NCBI GenBank assembly: GCA_013002175.1
Contig: JABDKP010000032.1
Location: 1 to 51,584 of the forward strand
Direction: 5' to 3'
DNA from: Ilumatobacter sp.
Lineage (GTDB): Bacteria > Actinomycetota > Acidimicrobiia > Acidimicrobiales > Ilumatobacteraceae
DNA length: 51,584 bases
Shown here: positions 42,653-51,458 of the stretch, piece by piece
How positions within the stretch are numbered: position 1 is the stretch's first letter
Layout of the letters: each line of letters begins with the position of its first letter
Position numbers and translations under genes: made by a program
Notes under the pieces: model-generated
Databases searched by the model: none
What the model was told of the DNA's origin: nothing
What the model saw: the letters and a program-made list of their open reading frames with translations, nothing else

Positions 42653-42658
42653 GACAAT
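42653..42658 (+). promoter_or_regulatory. -10 hexamer GACAAT, leaderless-type
   Basis: Six bases before the GTG at 42665. First base is G rather than T. Confidence 0.4.
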
Positions 42659-42664
42659 GACCCC

Positions 42665-43684
42665 GTGGGGAGCGGCGACGACAGCCTGAGCGGACCTGCC
42701 GGGTCGGGTCCGATCCCGTTCGAGACGTTCATGGACCGCGCCCTGTACGGCACCGACGGGTTCTACATGCATCGCGGTGCGGCCGGCCGGCGCGGTGATT
42801 TCCTGACATCGCCCGAAGTCGGGCCGCTGTTCGGCGCGGTCATCGCCCGGTATCTCGATGCCGAGTGGCGGCGCCTCGGCAAGCCCGCGCCGTTCACCGT
42901 CGTCGACGCCGGCGCCGGCCCGGGCACGCTCGCCCGCGCCGTACTCGCAGCGCAGCCCGCGTGCGCGTCGGCGCTGCGTTACGTCGCTGTCGAGGTGTCG
43001 CCCGCGCAGCGAGAACGCCACCCGCCGGACGTCGAGTCCGTCGACCGCCTGCCCGATGGGCCCATCGACGGCGTGATCGTCGCCAACGAACTGCTCGACA
43101 ACCTGCCGTTTCGGCTGGCCGTTTTCGACGGGGCGTGGCGCGAGGCGTACGTGGACGTGGGCCCCGGCGGCGAGCACAACGAGGTCCTGTCGGCTCCGTT
43201 CGATCCGGTGCCCGCCCGCCTGCCCGCCGCGGCGCCGCATGGCGCACGCGCGCCGCTCGTCGAACGCGCCGCCGAGTTCGTCGATGCCGCCCGCTCCCGG
43301 CTGCGCAACGGGTCGCTCGTCGTGTTCGACTACGGCGTGGCGACCACCGCCGAGCTGGCGGCGCGGCCGTGGCGCGACTGGCTGCGGACGTATCACCGCA
43401 ACGAGCGAGGTGGTCACTATCTCGCCGACGCCGGCTCGCAGGACATCACCACCGACGTGCCATTCGATCAGCTGCCGCCCCCGGATGATGTCTCGACGCA
43501 GGCCGACTTCCTTCGCCGGTGGGGGGTCGACGAACTCGTCGCGGAGGGCAAGCGGGTCTGGCGCGAGCGCGCGGCGGCCCCGGACGTTGCGGCGTTGCGG
43601 ATGCGCAGCCGCGTCAGCGAGTCGGAAGCGTTGCTCGACCCCACCGGCCTCGGCGGCTTCGTCGTCGGCGCGTGGGTGGTCTGA
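42665..43684 (+). CDS. SAM-dependent methyltransferase, MidA/NDUFAF7 family
   Basis: 339 residues from GTG 42665. Family features: PIPFETFMDRALYGTDGFYM, GRRGDFLTSPEVGPLFGAVI, the SAM site VVDAGAGPGTLARAVL, VIVANELLDNLPFRLAVF, and a C-terminal DYGVATTAELA region. NDUFAF7, the mitochondrial member, symmetrically dimethylates an Arg of the NDUFS2 subunit of complex I. Bacterial substrates are not established. Here it lies about 730 bases from the nuo operon, on the same strand. The substrate Arg is conserved in NuoD (Arg68). Confidence 0.87.
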   Translation: MGSGDDSLSGPAGSGPIPFETFMDRALYGTDGFYMHRGAAGRRGDFLTSPEVGPLFGAVIARYLDAEWRRLGKPAPFTVVDAGAGPGTLARAVLAAQPACASALRYVAVEVSPAQRERHPPDVESVDRLPDGPIDGVIVANELLDNLPFRLAVFDGAWREAYVDVGPGGEHNEVLSAPFDPVPARLPAAAPHGARAPLVERAAEFVDAARSRLRNGSLVVFDYGVATTAELAARPWRDWLRTYHRNERGGHYLADAGSQDITTDVPFDQLPPPDDVSTQADFLRRWGVDELVAEGKRVWRERAAAPDVAALRMRSRVSESEALLDPTGLGGFVVGAWVV

Positions 43685-43704
43685 GCGACGACGCCGACGT
43701 TGGC

Positions 43705-44490
43705 TCAGCCGGCCGACGCGCCAATTTCGACGAGCCGCTCGTTGTCGATCCCGCACTCGAGGTACAGGGCGAGGAGCTCTTCGTTGTCCGTGACGGCCGT
43801 CAGCCGGTCGATGTTTTCGTACAGGCATTCGGCCTCGGTGAGCGTGAACCCCTGCGTGACGAGCTCCTCGATTGTCTGCTCGCGAAGGCTGTCGATCGCG
43901 TCGTCGACTGCGGCGGCGAATATCTCGTCGGGGTCGTAGTCGTTGTCGATGTCGCAGACGTAGAAGTTGTACCGGTCGATCGTCCGGCCGGATTCCTGAA
44001 GATCGGCGTCGATGTCGGCGATCGCGGAGAGGTCGAGGTCGACGAAGTTCCAGTTCACCTGCTCGAGTCCGTCGATGATGATGTCGACCCCCTCGATGCT
44101 CGTGTCGACCGCGTCGGCCAGCTCAGGCGGTGCTTCGCCACGCGCGTCGTCCATCAGGATCCGGGCGCGGCGATACGTCGATTCGAGCACGTCCGGGTCG
44201 GTGAAGTCGATCACGTCGAGATCGTTCAGGGCCATCTCGACCTTGGTCGCGCGAGTGCACCACGTCGAGTCGGCGTCGCCGGTCGGGATCGGCCCCACCG
44301 CGTCGTCCTCCATCGGCGGGTCGGCCGGAGGCGCTTCGGTCGTCGTCGGCGACGGCGCCTCGGTCGTCGTCGGCATGTCCTCGGTCGTCGTCGGCATGAC
44401 GTCGGTCGCGCTCGGCGACTCGTCGTCGTCGGAGCCGCACGAAACACCGACGAGCAGGGACGCAACGGCCAGTACTCCGATCCGACGCAT
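43705..44490 (-). CDS. Putative lipoprotein of unknown function
   Basis: 261 residues from ATG 44490. Signal MRRIGVLAVASLLVGVSC has a lipobox Cys at about position 18. A Thr/Pro/Glu linker (TTTEDMPTTTEAPSPTTTEA) leads to an acidic helical domain (residues about 75-261) with four Cys. I do not recognise it. The ATG is supported by TACGTT seven bases upstream. It is convergent with the MidA gene and divergent from acs. Confidence 0.75.
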   Translation of the reverse strand: MRRIGVLAVASLLVGVSCGSDDDESPSATDVMPTTTEDMPTTTEAPSPTTTEAPPADPPMEDDAVGPIPTGDADSTWCTRATKVEMALNDLDVIDFTDPDVLESTYRRARILMDDARGEAPPELADAVDTSIEGVDIIIDGLEQVNWNFVDLDLSAIADIDADLQESGRTIDRYNFYVCDIDNDYDPDEIFAAAVDDAIDSLREQTIEELVTQGFTLTEAECLYENIDRLTAVTDNEELLALYLECGIDNERLVEIGASAG

Positions 44491-44497
44491 ACCGTCG

Positions 44498-44503
44498 AAC
44501 GTA
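44498..44503 (-). promoter_or_regulatory. -10 hexamer TACGTT, leaderless-type
   Basis: Minus strand, seven bases before the ATG at 44490. Confidence 0.5.
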
Positions 44504-44557
44504 GCGCAACGACGGAGACCCGTGCGCAGCGCCGCTGCCCGGGCCGGCGCGATCGCA

Positions 44558-44563
44558 TAGATT
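44558..44563 (+). promoter_or_regulatory. -10 hexamer TAGATT, leaderless-type
   Basis: Seven bases before the ATG at 44571. Confidence 0.5.
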
Positions 44564-44570
44564 CGGCGAG

Positions 44571-46535
44571 ATGAGCGACACGGGACCCGGCGAGGCACAC
44601 GACACGATCGACGCGCTGCTCGACGAGCAGCGGACGTTTCCGCCCGCGGATGACTTCGTCGAGCAGGCGCTGGTCGCCGGCACGTTCCTGTACGACGAGG
44701 CGCGGCAGGACGACGAGGGGTTCTGGGCCCGCCAGGCCGCTGACCTCGTCGACTGGTCGCAGGAGTGGGACACGATCCTCGACTGGCAGCTTCCGTACGC
44801 CAACTGGTTCGGAGGTGGGACGCTGAACGTCGCCCACAACTGCCTCGACCGTCACGTCGAAGCGGGCAAGGGGGACAAGGTGGCCTTCCACTGGGAGGGC
44901 GAGCCCGGCGACACCCGCACGATCACGTACCGCGACCTGCTCGACGAGGTGTCACAGTTCGCCAACGTGCTGAAGGGGCTCGGGGTCGAGCAGGGTGACC
45001 GCGTCAACATCTACCTGCCGATGATCCCCGAGGCCGCGGTGGCGATGCTCGCCTGCGCGCGCATCGGGGCGCCGCACAGCGTGGTCTTCGGTGGGTTCTC
45101 CAGCCAGTCGCTCGCCGACCGGATCAACGACGCCGAGGCGAAGGTGCTGATCACCGCAGACGGCGGTTACCGCCGCGGCGAGGTCTTCCCGCTGAAGCCC
45201 GCGGCCGACGAGGCGTGCGACGCGTCACCGACGATCGACCACGTCGTCGTCGTCAAACGCGGCGGCAACGACGTCACGATGGTCGAGGACCGAGACCACT
45301 GGTACCACGAGCTGATGGACGGTGCATCGACCGACTGCCCGGCCGAGCCGATGGACGCGGAACACCTGCTCTTCCTGCTCTACACGTCGGGCACCACCGG
45401 CAAGCCGAAGGGCATCATGCACACCACCGGCGGCTATCTGACACATGCCACGTTCACCCACCGGTACGTCTTCGACCTCCACCCCGACACCGATGTGTTC
45501 TGGTGCACGGCCGACGTCGGGTGGATCACCGGACACAGCTACATCGTGTACGGCCCGCTGTCCAACGGCTGCACCCAGGTGATGTACGAAGGCGTGCCGA
45601 ACCATCCCGGCAACGACCGCTTCTGGGAGTTGGTCGAGAAGTACGGCGTCACGATCTTCTACACCGCGCCGACCGCGATCCGCACGTTCATGAAGTGGGG
45701 CGCCGACGAACCCGCCAAGCACGACCTGTCGTCGCTGCGCGTGCTCGGGACCGTCGGCGAACCGATCAATCCCGAGGCCTGGATGTGGTACCACGAGCAC
45801 ATCGGTGGGGGGCGTTGCCCGATCGTCGACACGTGGTGGCAGACCGAGACCGGCGGGATCATGATCAGCCCGCTGCCGGGAGCGACGACGACGAAGCCGG
45901 GGTCGGCGACGTTCCCGCTGCCGGGGATCTCCGCCGAGGTCGTCGACGACGCCGGTGAATCGGTCGACGTCGGCGGCGGCTACCTCACGCTCACCCGTCC
46001 GTGGCCCGGGATGCTGCGCGGCATCTGGGGCGATCCCGAGCGGTACGAGGAGACATACTGGTCGCGCTTCCCCGGCCGGTACTTTGCAGGGGACGGCGCC
46101 AAGCTCGACGAGGACGGCTATCTGTGGTTGCTGGGACGCGTCGACGACGTGATGAACGTGTCCGGCCACCGCATCTCGACGACCGAGGTCGAATCGGCAC
46201 TCGTCTCGCACCCGGCAGTCGCCGAAGCGGCCGTCGTCGGCGCGACCGACGCGACGACCGGGCAGGCGGTGATCGCCTACGTGATCCTGCGCGGTGGTGA
46301 GGAGGTCGACGGCGAGGCGTTGCGCGCCCACGTCGCCGCGGAGATCGGTGCGATCGCCAAGCCGAAGCAGGTGTACATCACGCCGGAGCTCCCCAAGACG
46401 CGCTCGGGCAAGATCATGCGACGCCTGCTGCGCGACGTCGCCGAGGGCCGCAACATCGGGGACACGACCACGCTTGCGGACTCGTCGATGTTCGCCGAAC
46501 TGCAGGCGAAGGCCGCAGCCGCGACCGAGGACTGA
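44571..46535 (+). CDS. acs: Acetyl-CoA synthetase (AMP-forming)
   Basis: 654 residues, as in E. coli (652). Motifs: [20 protein letters not shown], the P-loop [30 protein letters not shown], and the C-terminal acetylatable Lys in [13 protein letters not shown]. It makes acetyl-CoA from acetate, ATP and CoA. In many bacteria this Lys is acetylated to switch the enzyme off. It stands alone; TAGATT seven bases upstream indicates a leaderless start. Confidence 0.95.
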   Translation: MSDTGPGEAHDTIDALLDEQRTFPPADDFVEQALVAGTFLYDEARQDDEGFWARQAADLVDWSQEWDTILDWQLPYANWFGGGTLNVAHNCLDRHVEAGKGDKVAFHWEGEPGDTRTITYRDLLDEVSQFANVLKGLGVEQGDRVNIYLPMIPEAAVAMLACARIGAPHSVVFGGFSSQSLADRINDAEAKVLITADGGYRRGEVFPLKPAADEACDASPTIDHVVVVKRGGNDVTMVEDRDHWYHELMDGASTDCPAEPMDAEHLLFLLYTSGTTGKPKGIMHTTGGYLTHATFTHRYVFDLHPDTDVFWCTADVGWITGHSYIVYGPLSNGCTQVMYEGVPNHPGNDRFWELVEKYGVTIFYTAPTAIRTFMKWGADEPAKHDLSSLRVLGTVGEPINPEAWMWYHEHIGGGRCPIVDTWWQTETGGIMISPLPGATTTKPGSATFPLPGISAEVVDDAGESVDVGGGYLTLTRPWPGMLRGIWGDPERYEETYWSRFPGRYFAGDGAKLDEDGYLWLLGRVDDVMNVSGHRISTTEVESALVSHPAVAEAAVVGATDATTGQAVIAYVILRGGEEVDGEALRAHVAAEIGAIAKPKQVYITPELPKTRSGKIMRRLLRDVAEGRNIGDTTTLADSSMFAELQAKAAAATED

Positions 46536-46621
46536 ATCCCCGGAGCCGCCGGTTCCGGAGGGCCCCGGTCACCGAGCGTGCGGATTGCGCCGCTGCGGAC
46601 ACCCGTTTCGTCAGGGAACTC

Positions 46622-46649
46622 TCAAGCTGCCGAAGCGAAGTGCCGATGA
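46622..46649 (+). promoter_or_regulatory. Sigma-28 (FliA)-like promoter
   Basis: TCAAG (46622-46626) and GCCGATGA (46642-46649) are 15 bases apart, very like the flagellar sigma-28 consensus TAAA-N15-GCCGATAA. The -10 ends 7 bases before ATG 46657, so this transcript too would be leaderless. Confidence 0.6.
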
Positions 46650-46656
46650 ATCCTGC

Positions 46657-49212
46657 ATGAGTCCGCCGGATCCAGACCAGAGCGCATCGCGACCGACCTT
46701 CTCGTGGGAATCGGTCGTCGGCAGCGACGACGCCGACGCCGTGACGAGCGGCGGCGACGCGCCCGGCGACGCCCCGACGCTCGACCCGATCTCGCTGTCG
46801 ATCGCACCGCTGTCGCTCGAACCGCTGCCGCCGTTGCCGGCCGCGCCCGCGCGTGACCAACCCCCTGCCCCGAGCATCCTCGGCGAAATCCCCACTGCAG
46901 CGCCGACGGCCGAGCCGGCGTCCCAACCGACGATCCCGGCACCGCCGCAGATCACGCCTCCCTCGCTCGGGCCGGTCGCGAACCAGATCCCGGCGGCCCC
47001 CACGGCTGCGCCGGCGCTGCCGACGCTCGACCCGACCGGCGCCACCGAGGTGGCATCCCCGCCGGCCGGACCGCCGAGCACGCCGACCGACGTCGGCTCC
47101 GCAGCCGATGTGCCGAGCCTCGAAGGTTTCGCTCCGGTCCTGCCCGGTGCTGTCGGCGACGGCTACGTCCCGCGCCCACCCGCGGTCACCGACTCGGTAC
47201 CAACGACCGTCGCCGGCGACGTGGTGACCGACGACGGCGACGCCTCGGCGGAGGTCGCACCGCCCAGTGAAGACATCGCACCGCCCAGTGAAGACCTCGA
47301 GCCGGCCGACCTCGCGCCGGCCGACCTCGAACCCCACGAGCCGGCCGACGACGATGACGGCCTCGGTGCCGACATCGACACGTCGACCGATTCCACCACC
47401 GACGAGCCGGCGCAAGCCGAGCTGCGGATCGCTCCACTCGACATCCCGGACGCGGTCGAGCAGCCGACGGGTGATGTTGTCGGCATCGCCGACGAGTCGC
47501 CTGCGGACGCTGTCACGACGACGGTCTTCGAGGCCGTCGACGGTGACATCGCGTCGCCGATGCTGCCGGGCGCGGACGGTGGGACCGCAACCGACGCAGC
47601 CGCGCCGAGCCTTCCCGGCCATCAGCCGAACCAGGCTGCTCCGCGGCAACCCCAGCCGGCAGAGGGGCCCGACGAAGCGAACGGCAAGAAGGCGAAGCGG
47701 GCCAAGCGCCGCACGTCGGCTGCGACCTCTGAGGAGGCGACCCCCAAGAAGAAGGGCCGCGGCCGGAAGCAGCGCGCCAAGCGCGGCGTCGACGTCGCCG
47801 AGACGACCACGGCGCCGGCGACACCGAAGTCGAAGGCCGAGCGGAAGAAGGCGGCGAAGGCTGCGAAAGCGAAGGCAAAGGCGGCGAAAGCGAAGCCGGC
47901 GAAGTCCAAGCGAGCGAACGGCGTCAAGAAGTCGAAGCAGAAGTCGCGAGCCGGCGGTGTCGCCCTGATCTTCACGCTCCTGGTGCTCATCGCGCTGGTG
48001 GTGGCGGCGGTGGTGTTCGGGCGGCCGTATCTGTTCCCCGACGACTGGGATCCCGAGTCACGCCCGTACGCCGACGCGGTGCAGACGGTCCTGGGCGAGG
48101 ACGTCGCAGAGCCGGTCGTCGTCGTCCGCGTCCCGTCAGCGACCTACGAGATCAACCGCACCGACCATCTGCTCGGCGAGTGGGAGCAGGAGCTTCCGCT
48201 GTGGCGTTCGTACGGCCTCGTGAGTGGTGCGGTCGACGCACCGCTGCTGCGCGAGACCGTCGCCAACTGGTCGGCGGCGTTCTACGCCCCGACACTCGGC
48301 GAGGTCATGGCCAACGACGCCCTGACACCTGAAGCGGTCGATGGAGCGATCGTGGAAGCGATGACGATGGCCGCGCTCGACCAGCAGAACGGCTGGTCGG
48401 TCGCGATCGACGACGCACTTCTCGATCACAGCGCGCTGGTGCGCGCCCAGGTCGGCGCGGTGGCCGGCGAGACGGCCGCTGCGTCCACCTACGGACCGGC
48501 GATCTCCGAGCGCCGGCGCGACAAGGCAGAGTTCCTGCCACCGGCGCTGTCGTACCGGGTCAACGCCCCCGTCGTCATGGCCGAGCTCGTTCCCGACGGT
48601 GCCGAGCGGCTCGACGAACTGGCCGCCGCCTTCGACCTGGCGCCGTCGCGTGCACCCGAGCTCGCCCCCGGCGACACGGCCACGTCGACGCAGCAATCCG
48701 TCGACCGGGGTTTCTGGTACCTCGTGTTCGCGGCCTACACCGACGCCCCGACCGCGTACGCCGCGAGCAACTCGCTCGTCGAGGCGTCGCTCGCTGCCGC
48801 TGACCGGAGCGGGACGTTCTGCTCGTATGCAACGCTTGCCGGCACCGACGTGGTCGGGACCGAGCGGGTGAGCAACACGCTGCAGCAGTGGGTGGCCAAC
48901 GCGCCGGTCGAGATGGCCGCGTCGTTCGACGTGCTCGCTGACGGGACGATGCAACTGACGACCTGTGATCCGGGCGTCGACGTCACGTCGGGCGCACGGT
49001 TCGGCACCGCCAGCGAACTGACCCGGTGGCGGCTCGTCGAGCTCGCCGCATTCGACGGGGTCGACGCCACCGGCACGCCGGCAGACCGGGCCGCTGCGAT
49101 CGACCGGGTGCGCACCAATGGTGCGGCGCTGGACCTGATGAACCTCCCATTCGACACGTCGGTCGCCGAGTTGGCACAGCAGGCCCGGAACGCAGCGCTG
49201 TCGCCGGGCTGA
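46657..49212 (+). CDS. Large single-pass membrane protein with disordered and lysine-rich cytoplasmic part
   Basis: 851 residues, family not recognised. Residues 1-340 are Pro/Ala/Asp-rich and probably disordered, with small tandem repeats (APPSED twice, then EPADLAPADLEP). Residues about 343-431 are basic: KKAKRAKRRTS, GRGRKQRAKRG, AERKKAAKAAKAKAKAAKAK. One membrane segment follows (about 433-455, VALIFTLLVLIALVVAAVVFG). The last 395 residues form an acidic, folded-looking extracellular domain. The basic part next to the membrane could bind DNA, RNA or acidic lipids. A sigma-28-like promoter lies just before the ATG, so motility or surface functions are suspected. Confidence 0.72.
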   Translation: MSPPDPDQSASRPTFSWESVVGSDDADAVTSGGDAPGDAPTLDPISLSIAPLSLEPLPPLPAAPARDQPPAPSILGEIPTAAPTAEPASQPTIPAPPQITPPSLGPVANQIPAAPTAAPALPTLDPTGATEVASPPAGPPSTPTDVGSAADVPSLEGFAPVLPGAVGDGYVPRPPAVTDSVPTTVAGDVVTDDGDASAEVAPPSEDIAPPSEDLEPADLAPADLEPHEPADDDDGLGADIDTSTDSTTDEPAQAELRIAPLDIPDAVEQPTGDVVGIADESPADAVTTTVFEAVDGDIASPMLPGADGGTATDAAAPSLPGHQPNQAAPRQPQPAEGPDEANGKKAKRAKRRTSAATSEEATPKKKGRGRKQRAKRGVDVAETTTAPATPKSKAERKKAAKAAKAKAKAAKAKPAKSKRANGVKKSKQKSRAGGVALIFTLLVLIALVVAAVVFGRPYLFPDDWDPESRPYADAVQTVLGEDVAEPVVVVRVPSATYEINRTDHLLGEWEQELPLWRSYGLVSGAVDAPLLRETVANWSAAFYAPTLGEVMANDALTPEAVDGAIVEAMTMAALDQQNGWSVAIDDALLDHSALVRAQVGAVAGETAAASTYGPAISERRRDKAEFLPPALSYRVNAPVVMAELVPDGAERLDELAAAFDLAPSRAPELAPGDTATSTQQSVDRGFWYLVFAAYTDAPTAYAASNSLVEASLAAADRSGTFCSYATLAGTDVVGTERVSNTLQQWVANAPVEMAASFDVLADGTMQLTTCDPGVDVTSGARFGTASELTRWRLVELAAFDGVDATGTPADRAAAIDRVRTNGAALDLMNLPFDTSVAELAQQARNAALSPG

Positions 49213-49219
49213 CCGGCGG

Positions 49220-49708
49220 TCAGTCGCGGAAGTTCTGGTATTGCAGCGGGATCCCGAGGTCTTCGGACTTCAGCATCGCGATCACGCCCTGGAGCGCGTC
49301 GCGCTTCTTGGCGCTGACGCGGATCGAGTCACCCTGCGTCTGGCTCGACACTCCCTTGGGTGCGTTCGCCTTGATCGCCTTGTTGATCTCCTTGGCCTTG
49401 TCCGCGGAGATCCCGACCTTGATCGTCACGACCTGGCGGACGGTGTTCTGTGTCGCTTCCTGTACGTCGTCGTACTCGACACCGCGGAGCGACACGCCAC
49501 GCTTCACGAGTTTCTCCTCCAGCACGGTGCGCAGTGCATTGAGGCGATCCTCGCTGACGGTCTGCAGCGTGATCACCATGTCGTTCTGCTCGATCGTCGA
49601 GTTCGTGTTCTTGAAGTCGAACCGGTTGGCGATTTCACGCTGGGCTTGATCGACCGCGTTGCGGACTTCTTGGTGATCGACTTCTGAGACGACGTCAAAG
49701 CTCGGCAT
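49220..49708 (-). CDS. yajQ: YajQ-family nucleotide-binding protein (cyclic di-GMP type)
   Basis: 162 residues, the family size. It starts MPSFDVVSEVD and continues with EVRNAVDQAQREIANRFDFK, a segment kept throughout the family; then IKAQ-like AIKANAPKGVSSQTQGDSIR and VSAKKRDALQGVIAML. Some members bind cyclic di-GMP and regulate transcription; others bind nucleotides or RNA. Residue-level proof for this protein is lacking. The ATG has TACTCT seven bases upstream. Confidence 0.92.
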   Translation of the reverse strand: MPSFDVVSEVDHQEVRNAVDQAQREIANRFDFKNTNSTIEQNDMVITLQTVSEDRLNALRTVLEEKLVKRGVSLRGVEYDDVQEATQNTVRQVVTIKVGISADKAKEINKAIKANAPKGVSSQTQGDSIRVSAKKRDALQGVIAMLKSEDLGIPLQYQNFRD

Positions 49709-49715
49709 GGCAGCC

Positions 49716-49721
49716 AGAGTA
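49716..49721 (-). promoter_or_regulatory. -10 hexamer TACTCT, leaderless-type
   Basis: Minus strand, seven bases before the ATG at 49708. Confidence 0.5.
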
Positions 49722-49804
49722 CCGGGGGTGCGCGGCGCCGGTCTCGCCGATACGATTCGACCGCCTCGTCGGACCGCCAGGTCGCAACGGCGGGGTACCA
49801 CAGA

Positions 49805-49886
49805 GGGTCGGTGCCCGAGCGGCCAAAGGGAGCAGGCTGTAAACCTGCCGGCGTAGCCTTCGAAGGTTCGAATCCTTCCCGGCCCA
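49805..49886 (+). tRNA. tRNA-Tyr (GTA)
   Basis: Acceptor strands GGGTCGG and CCGGCCC pair with one wobble. The anticodon loop holds GTA, and the long variable arm expected of tRNA-Tyr is present, as is the T-arm GGTTCGAATCC. The discriminator is A and CCA is not encoded. Confidence 0.95.
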
Positions 49887-49909
49887 CGAGGTGATCTCGC
49901 GAGAGATCG

Positions 49910-49947
49910 GAAACTTCCGGATCTGCGTCAGTGGGTCCGGAAGTTTC
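49910..49947 (+). terminator. Terminator after tRNA-Tyr
   Basis: GAAACTTCCGGA and TCCGGAAGTTTC match over 12 bases around a 14-base loop, followed by GAGTTTTC. A smaller hairpin GATCTC-GCGA-GAGATC lies at 49893-49908. Confidence 0.7.
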
Positions 49948-50064
49948 GAGTTTTCGGGGGAAGATCCCGGCCGCACCGAGCGGCGGCATGACGGGAAGAC
50001 GTCACGACCCCTTCCCGGTCGGCGTTCACCGGCCGAACCCGACCCGGCCGGTCCGCAGGAGGGC

Positions 50065-50070
50065 TACCCT
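50065..50070 (+). promoter_or_regulatory. -10 hexamer TACCCT, leaderless-type
   Basis: Six bases before the GTG at 50077. AGGAGG also occurs upstream but too far for translation. Confidence 0.45.
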
Positions 50071-50076
50071 GACGGC

Positions 50077-50493
50077 GTGACCGCCCAGCTGAAGTCGCTG
50101 ATCCTGTGCGACTTCGCGCAAGTCCGCGAGGGGCTGCTGTTCGTGCAGTCCGGCGGGCTCACCCGCCTCGTGGCGCCGTCGTTTCCCGCCAAGTTCACCT
50201 GCCACGTGGCGGCACTGGTGTGGCTCCCGCCGCACGAGGCCGGCACGGCGCATCAGATGGTGATGAAGGTGAAGTCGGCAACGACGGCGTTGCTGATCGC
50301 AACGATCAACGTCGCGATGCACGAGACCCCGCCGCCGGTCGGGCTGCAACCGGGCGAGGGGCGGCTGGTGCCGATCGTCGTTCCGCTCACCGCCGTGACG
50401 TTCCCCGAGCCCGCCGAGTACGACCTCCAGGTCGAAGTCGACGACGAATTCGCCGGCGACCTCAGCTTCCGGGTCGGCGAACGGCCGAGCTGA
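50077..50493 (+). CDS. Conserved protein of unknown function (DUF6941-like)
   Basis: 138 residues from GTG 50077. The opening LKSLILCDFAQVREGLLFVQ and the following SGGLTRLV resemble, from memory, the actinobacterial DUF6941 family, whose role is unknown. It has a beta-sandwich look (TCHVAALVWLPPHEAG, VVPLTAVTFPEPAEYDLQVEV) and no signal or membrane segment. The longer frame upstream overlaps the tRNA terminator and was rejected. It is convergent with a GNAT gene. Confidence 0.75.
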   Translation: MTAQLKSLILCDFAQVREGLLFVQSGGLTRLVAPSFPAKFTCHVAALVWLPPHEAGTAHQMVMKVKSATTALLIATINVAMHETPPPVGLQPGEGRLVPIVVPLTAVTFPEPAEYDLQVEVDDEFAGDLSFRVGERPS

Positions 50494-50499
50494 CCACGC

Positions 50500-51030
50500 T
50501 CACAGCATCAACTGCATCGACGCGGTGCTCAACCAGCGGCCGAACTTGCGTCCGACTTCGTGTTCCACGCCGATCATCCGGAAGCCACAGGCGTCGTGAA
50601 GCGCCAGCGAGGCCTCACTGGTCGCCTCGATCCGCGCGATCATCGAGTGGAACCCGTTGTCTCTCGCCGCCGAGATCAGGTGCTCCATCAGTGCACGGCC
50701 GATCCCCATCCCGCTGTGGTCGCGCGAGACGTAGACCGAGTTCTCGACCGTCGTCCGATAGGCGGCCCGCTCCTTGTACGGCGACAGTGAGGCGAAGCCG
50801 ACGACGTCGCCGGCCTCGCCGGCAGTCGTCGGCTCGGCGAGGGTGGCCACGACGGCGGCGAACGCTCCGGAACGCTCCGCCAACCAGGTCCGTTGCGCTT
50901 CGAGCGACCTCGTCACGAGATCGAAGGTGCTCGTGTGGTTCTCGACTTCGTAGTTGTAGATCGCCCGAATCGCGGGAGCGTCGTCGAGCGTCGCGAGACG
51001 AATCGCGACGGGGGAGCGTTGACCCGGCAT
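50500..51030 (-). CDS. GNAT-family N-acetyltransferase, phosphinothricin acetyltransferase-like
   Basis: 176 residues. AIRLATLDDAPAIRAIYNYEVENHTSTF is the characteristic opening of the Pat/YncA branch; the acetyl-CoA site is DHSGMGIGRALMEHLI, followed by ASLALHDACGFRMIGV and a C-terminal FGRWLSTASMQL. It acetylates an amino group of a small molecule such as an amino acid analogue. TACTGT lies nine bases upstream of the ATG. Confidence 0.9.
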   Translation of the reverse strand: MPGQRSPVAIRLATLDDAPAIRAIYNYEVENHTSTFDLVTRSLEAQRTWLAERSGAFAAVVATLAEPTTAGEAGDVVGFASLSPYKERAAYRTTVENSVYVSRDHSGMGIGRALMEHLISAARDNGFHSMIARIEATSEASLALHDACGFRMIGVEHEVGRKFGRWLSTASMQLML

Positions 51031-51039
51031 GACGGTTCG

Positions 51040-51045
51040 ACAGTA
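51040..51045 (-). promoter_or_regulatory. -10 hexamer TACTGT
   Basis: Minus strand, nine bases before the ATG at 51030. Confidence 0.4.
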
Positions 51046-51115
51046 GCGCTCGGATCAGGCCGACATGGGGAACGCGCTCGGCGCTCGGCGGGGGTGGTTG
51101 TGCCTGCGCGGGCTG

Positions 51116-51121
51116 TACACT
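51116..51121 (+). promoter_or_regulatory. -10 hexamer TACACT for the tRNA/tuf unit
   Basis: TACACT lies 92 bases before tRNA-Thr, with a poor TGGTTG as a possible -35 (51095-51100). It may serve tRNA-Thr, tRNA-Met and tuf as one transcript. Confidence 0.4.
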
Positions 51122-51213
51122 CGTGCGCTGGCTGCGGCTCCTGCCGTGGCCGCTGGGTGCCTCGAAACACCATCGCGAGTGATCGCCGGTGCGACGTGTC
51201 ACCTGCCAGTGAC

Positions 51214-51286
51214 GCCCTCTTAGCTCAGTCGGTAGAGCACAGCCATGGTAAGGCTGGTGTCGTGGGTTCGATTCCCACAGAGGGCT
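51214..51286 (+). tRNA. tRNA-Thr (GGT)
   Basis: Acceptor GCCCTCT pairs with AGAGGGC; the anticodon stem CAGCC/GGCTG holds a loop ATGGTAA, anticodon GGT. The T-arm is GGGTTCGATTCCC. CCA is not encoded. A small hairpin CGACCA-AG-TGGTCG follows at 51287-51300. Confidence 0.95.
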
Positions 51287-51341
51287 CGACCAAGTGGTCG
51301 AGGAAACTCTGCCAGCACTCTCAGAACACAGCACCAGGTTT

Positions 51342-51418
51342 GGCGGCGTAGCTCAGTTGGTCAGAGCATCCGGCTCATAATCGGAAGGTCGTCGGTTCAA
51401 GTCCGACCGCCGCTACCA
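51342..51418 (+). tRNA. tRNA-Met (CAT), elongator type
   Basis: Acceptor GGCGGCG pairs with CGCCGCT (one G-T at the end), the loop CTCATAA carries CAT, and CCA is encoded at 51416-51418. The first acceptor pair argues against the initiator, which usually has an unpaired end. An Ile-type (modified CAT) cannot be fully excluded. Confidence 0.9.
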
Positions 51419-51458
51419 GAATCCACCAAGCAGAACACACTCCAGGAGTACCAAGATC

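Noticed and set aside
49891..50076. Longer start for the gene at 50077
   Set aside because: The extension runs through the terminator hairpin behind tRNA-Tyr and has low-complexity translation; TACCCT six bases before GTG 50077 favours the short form.
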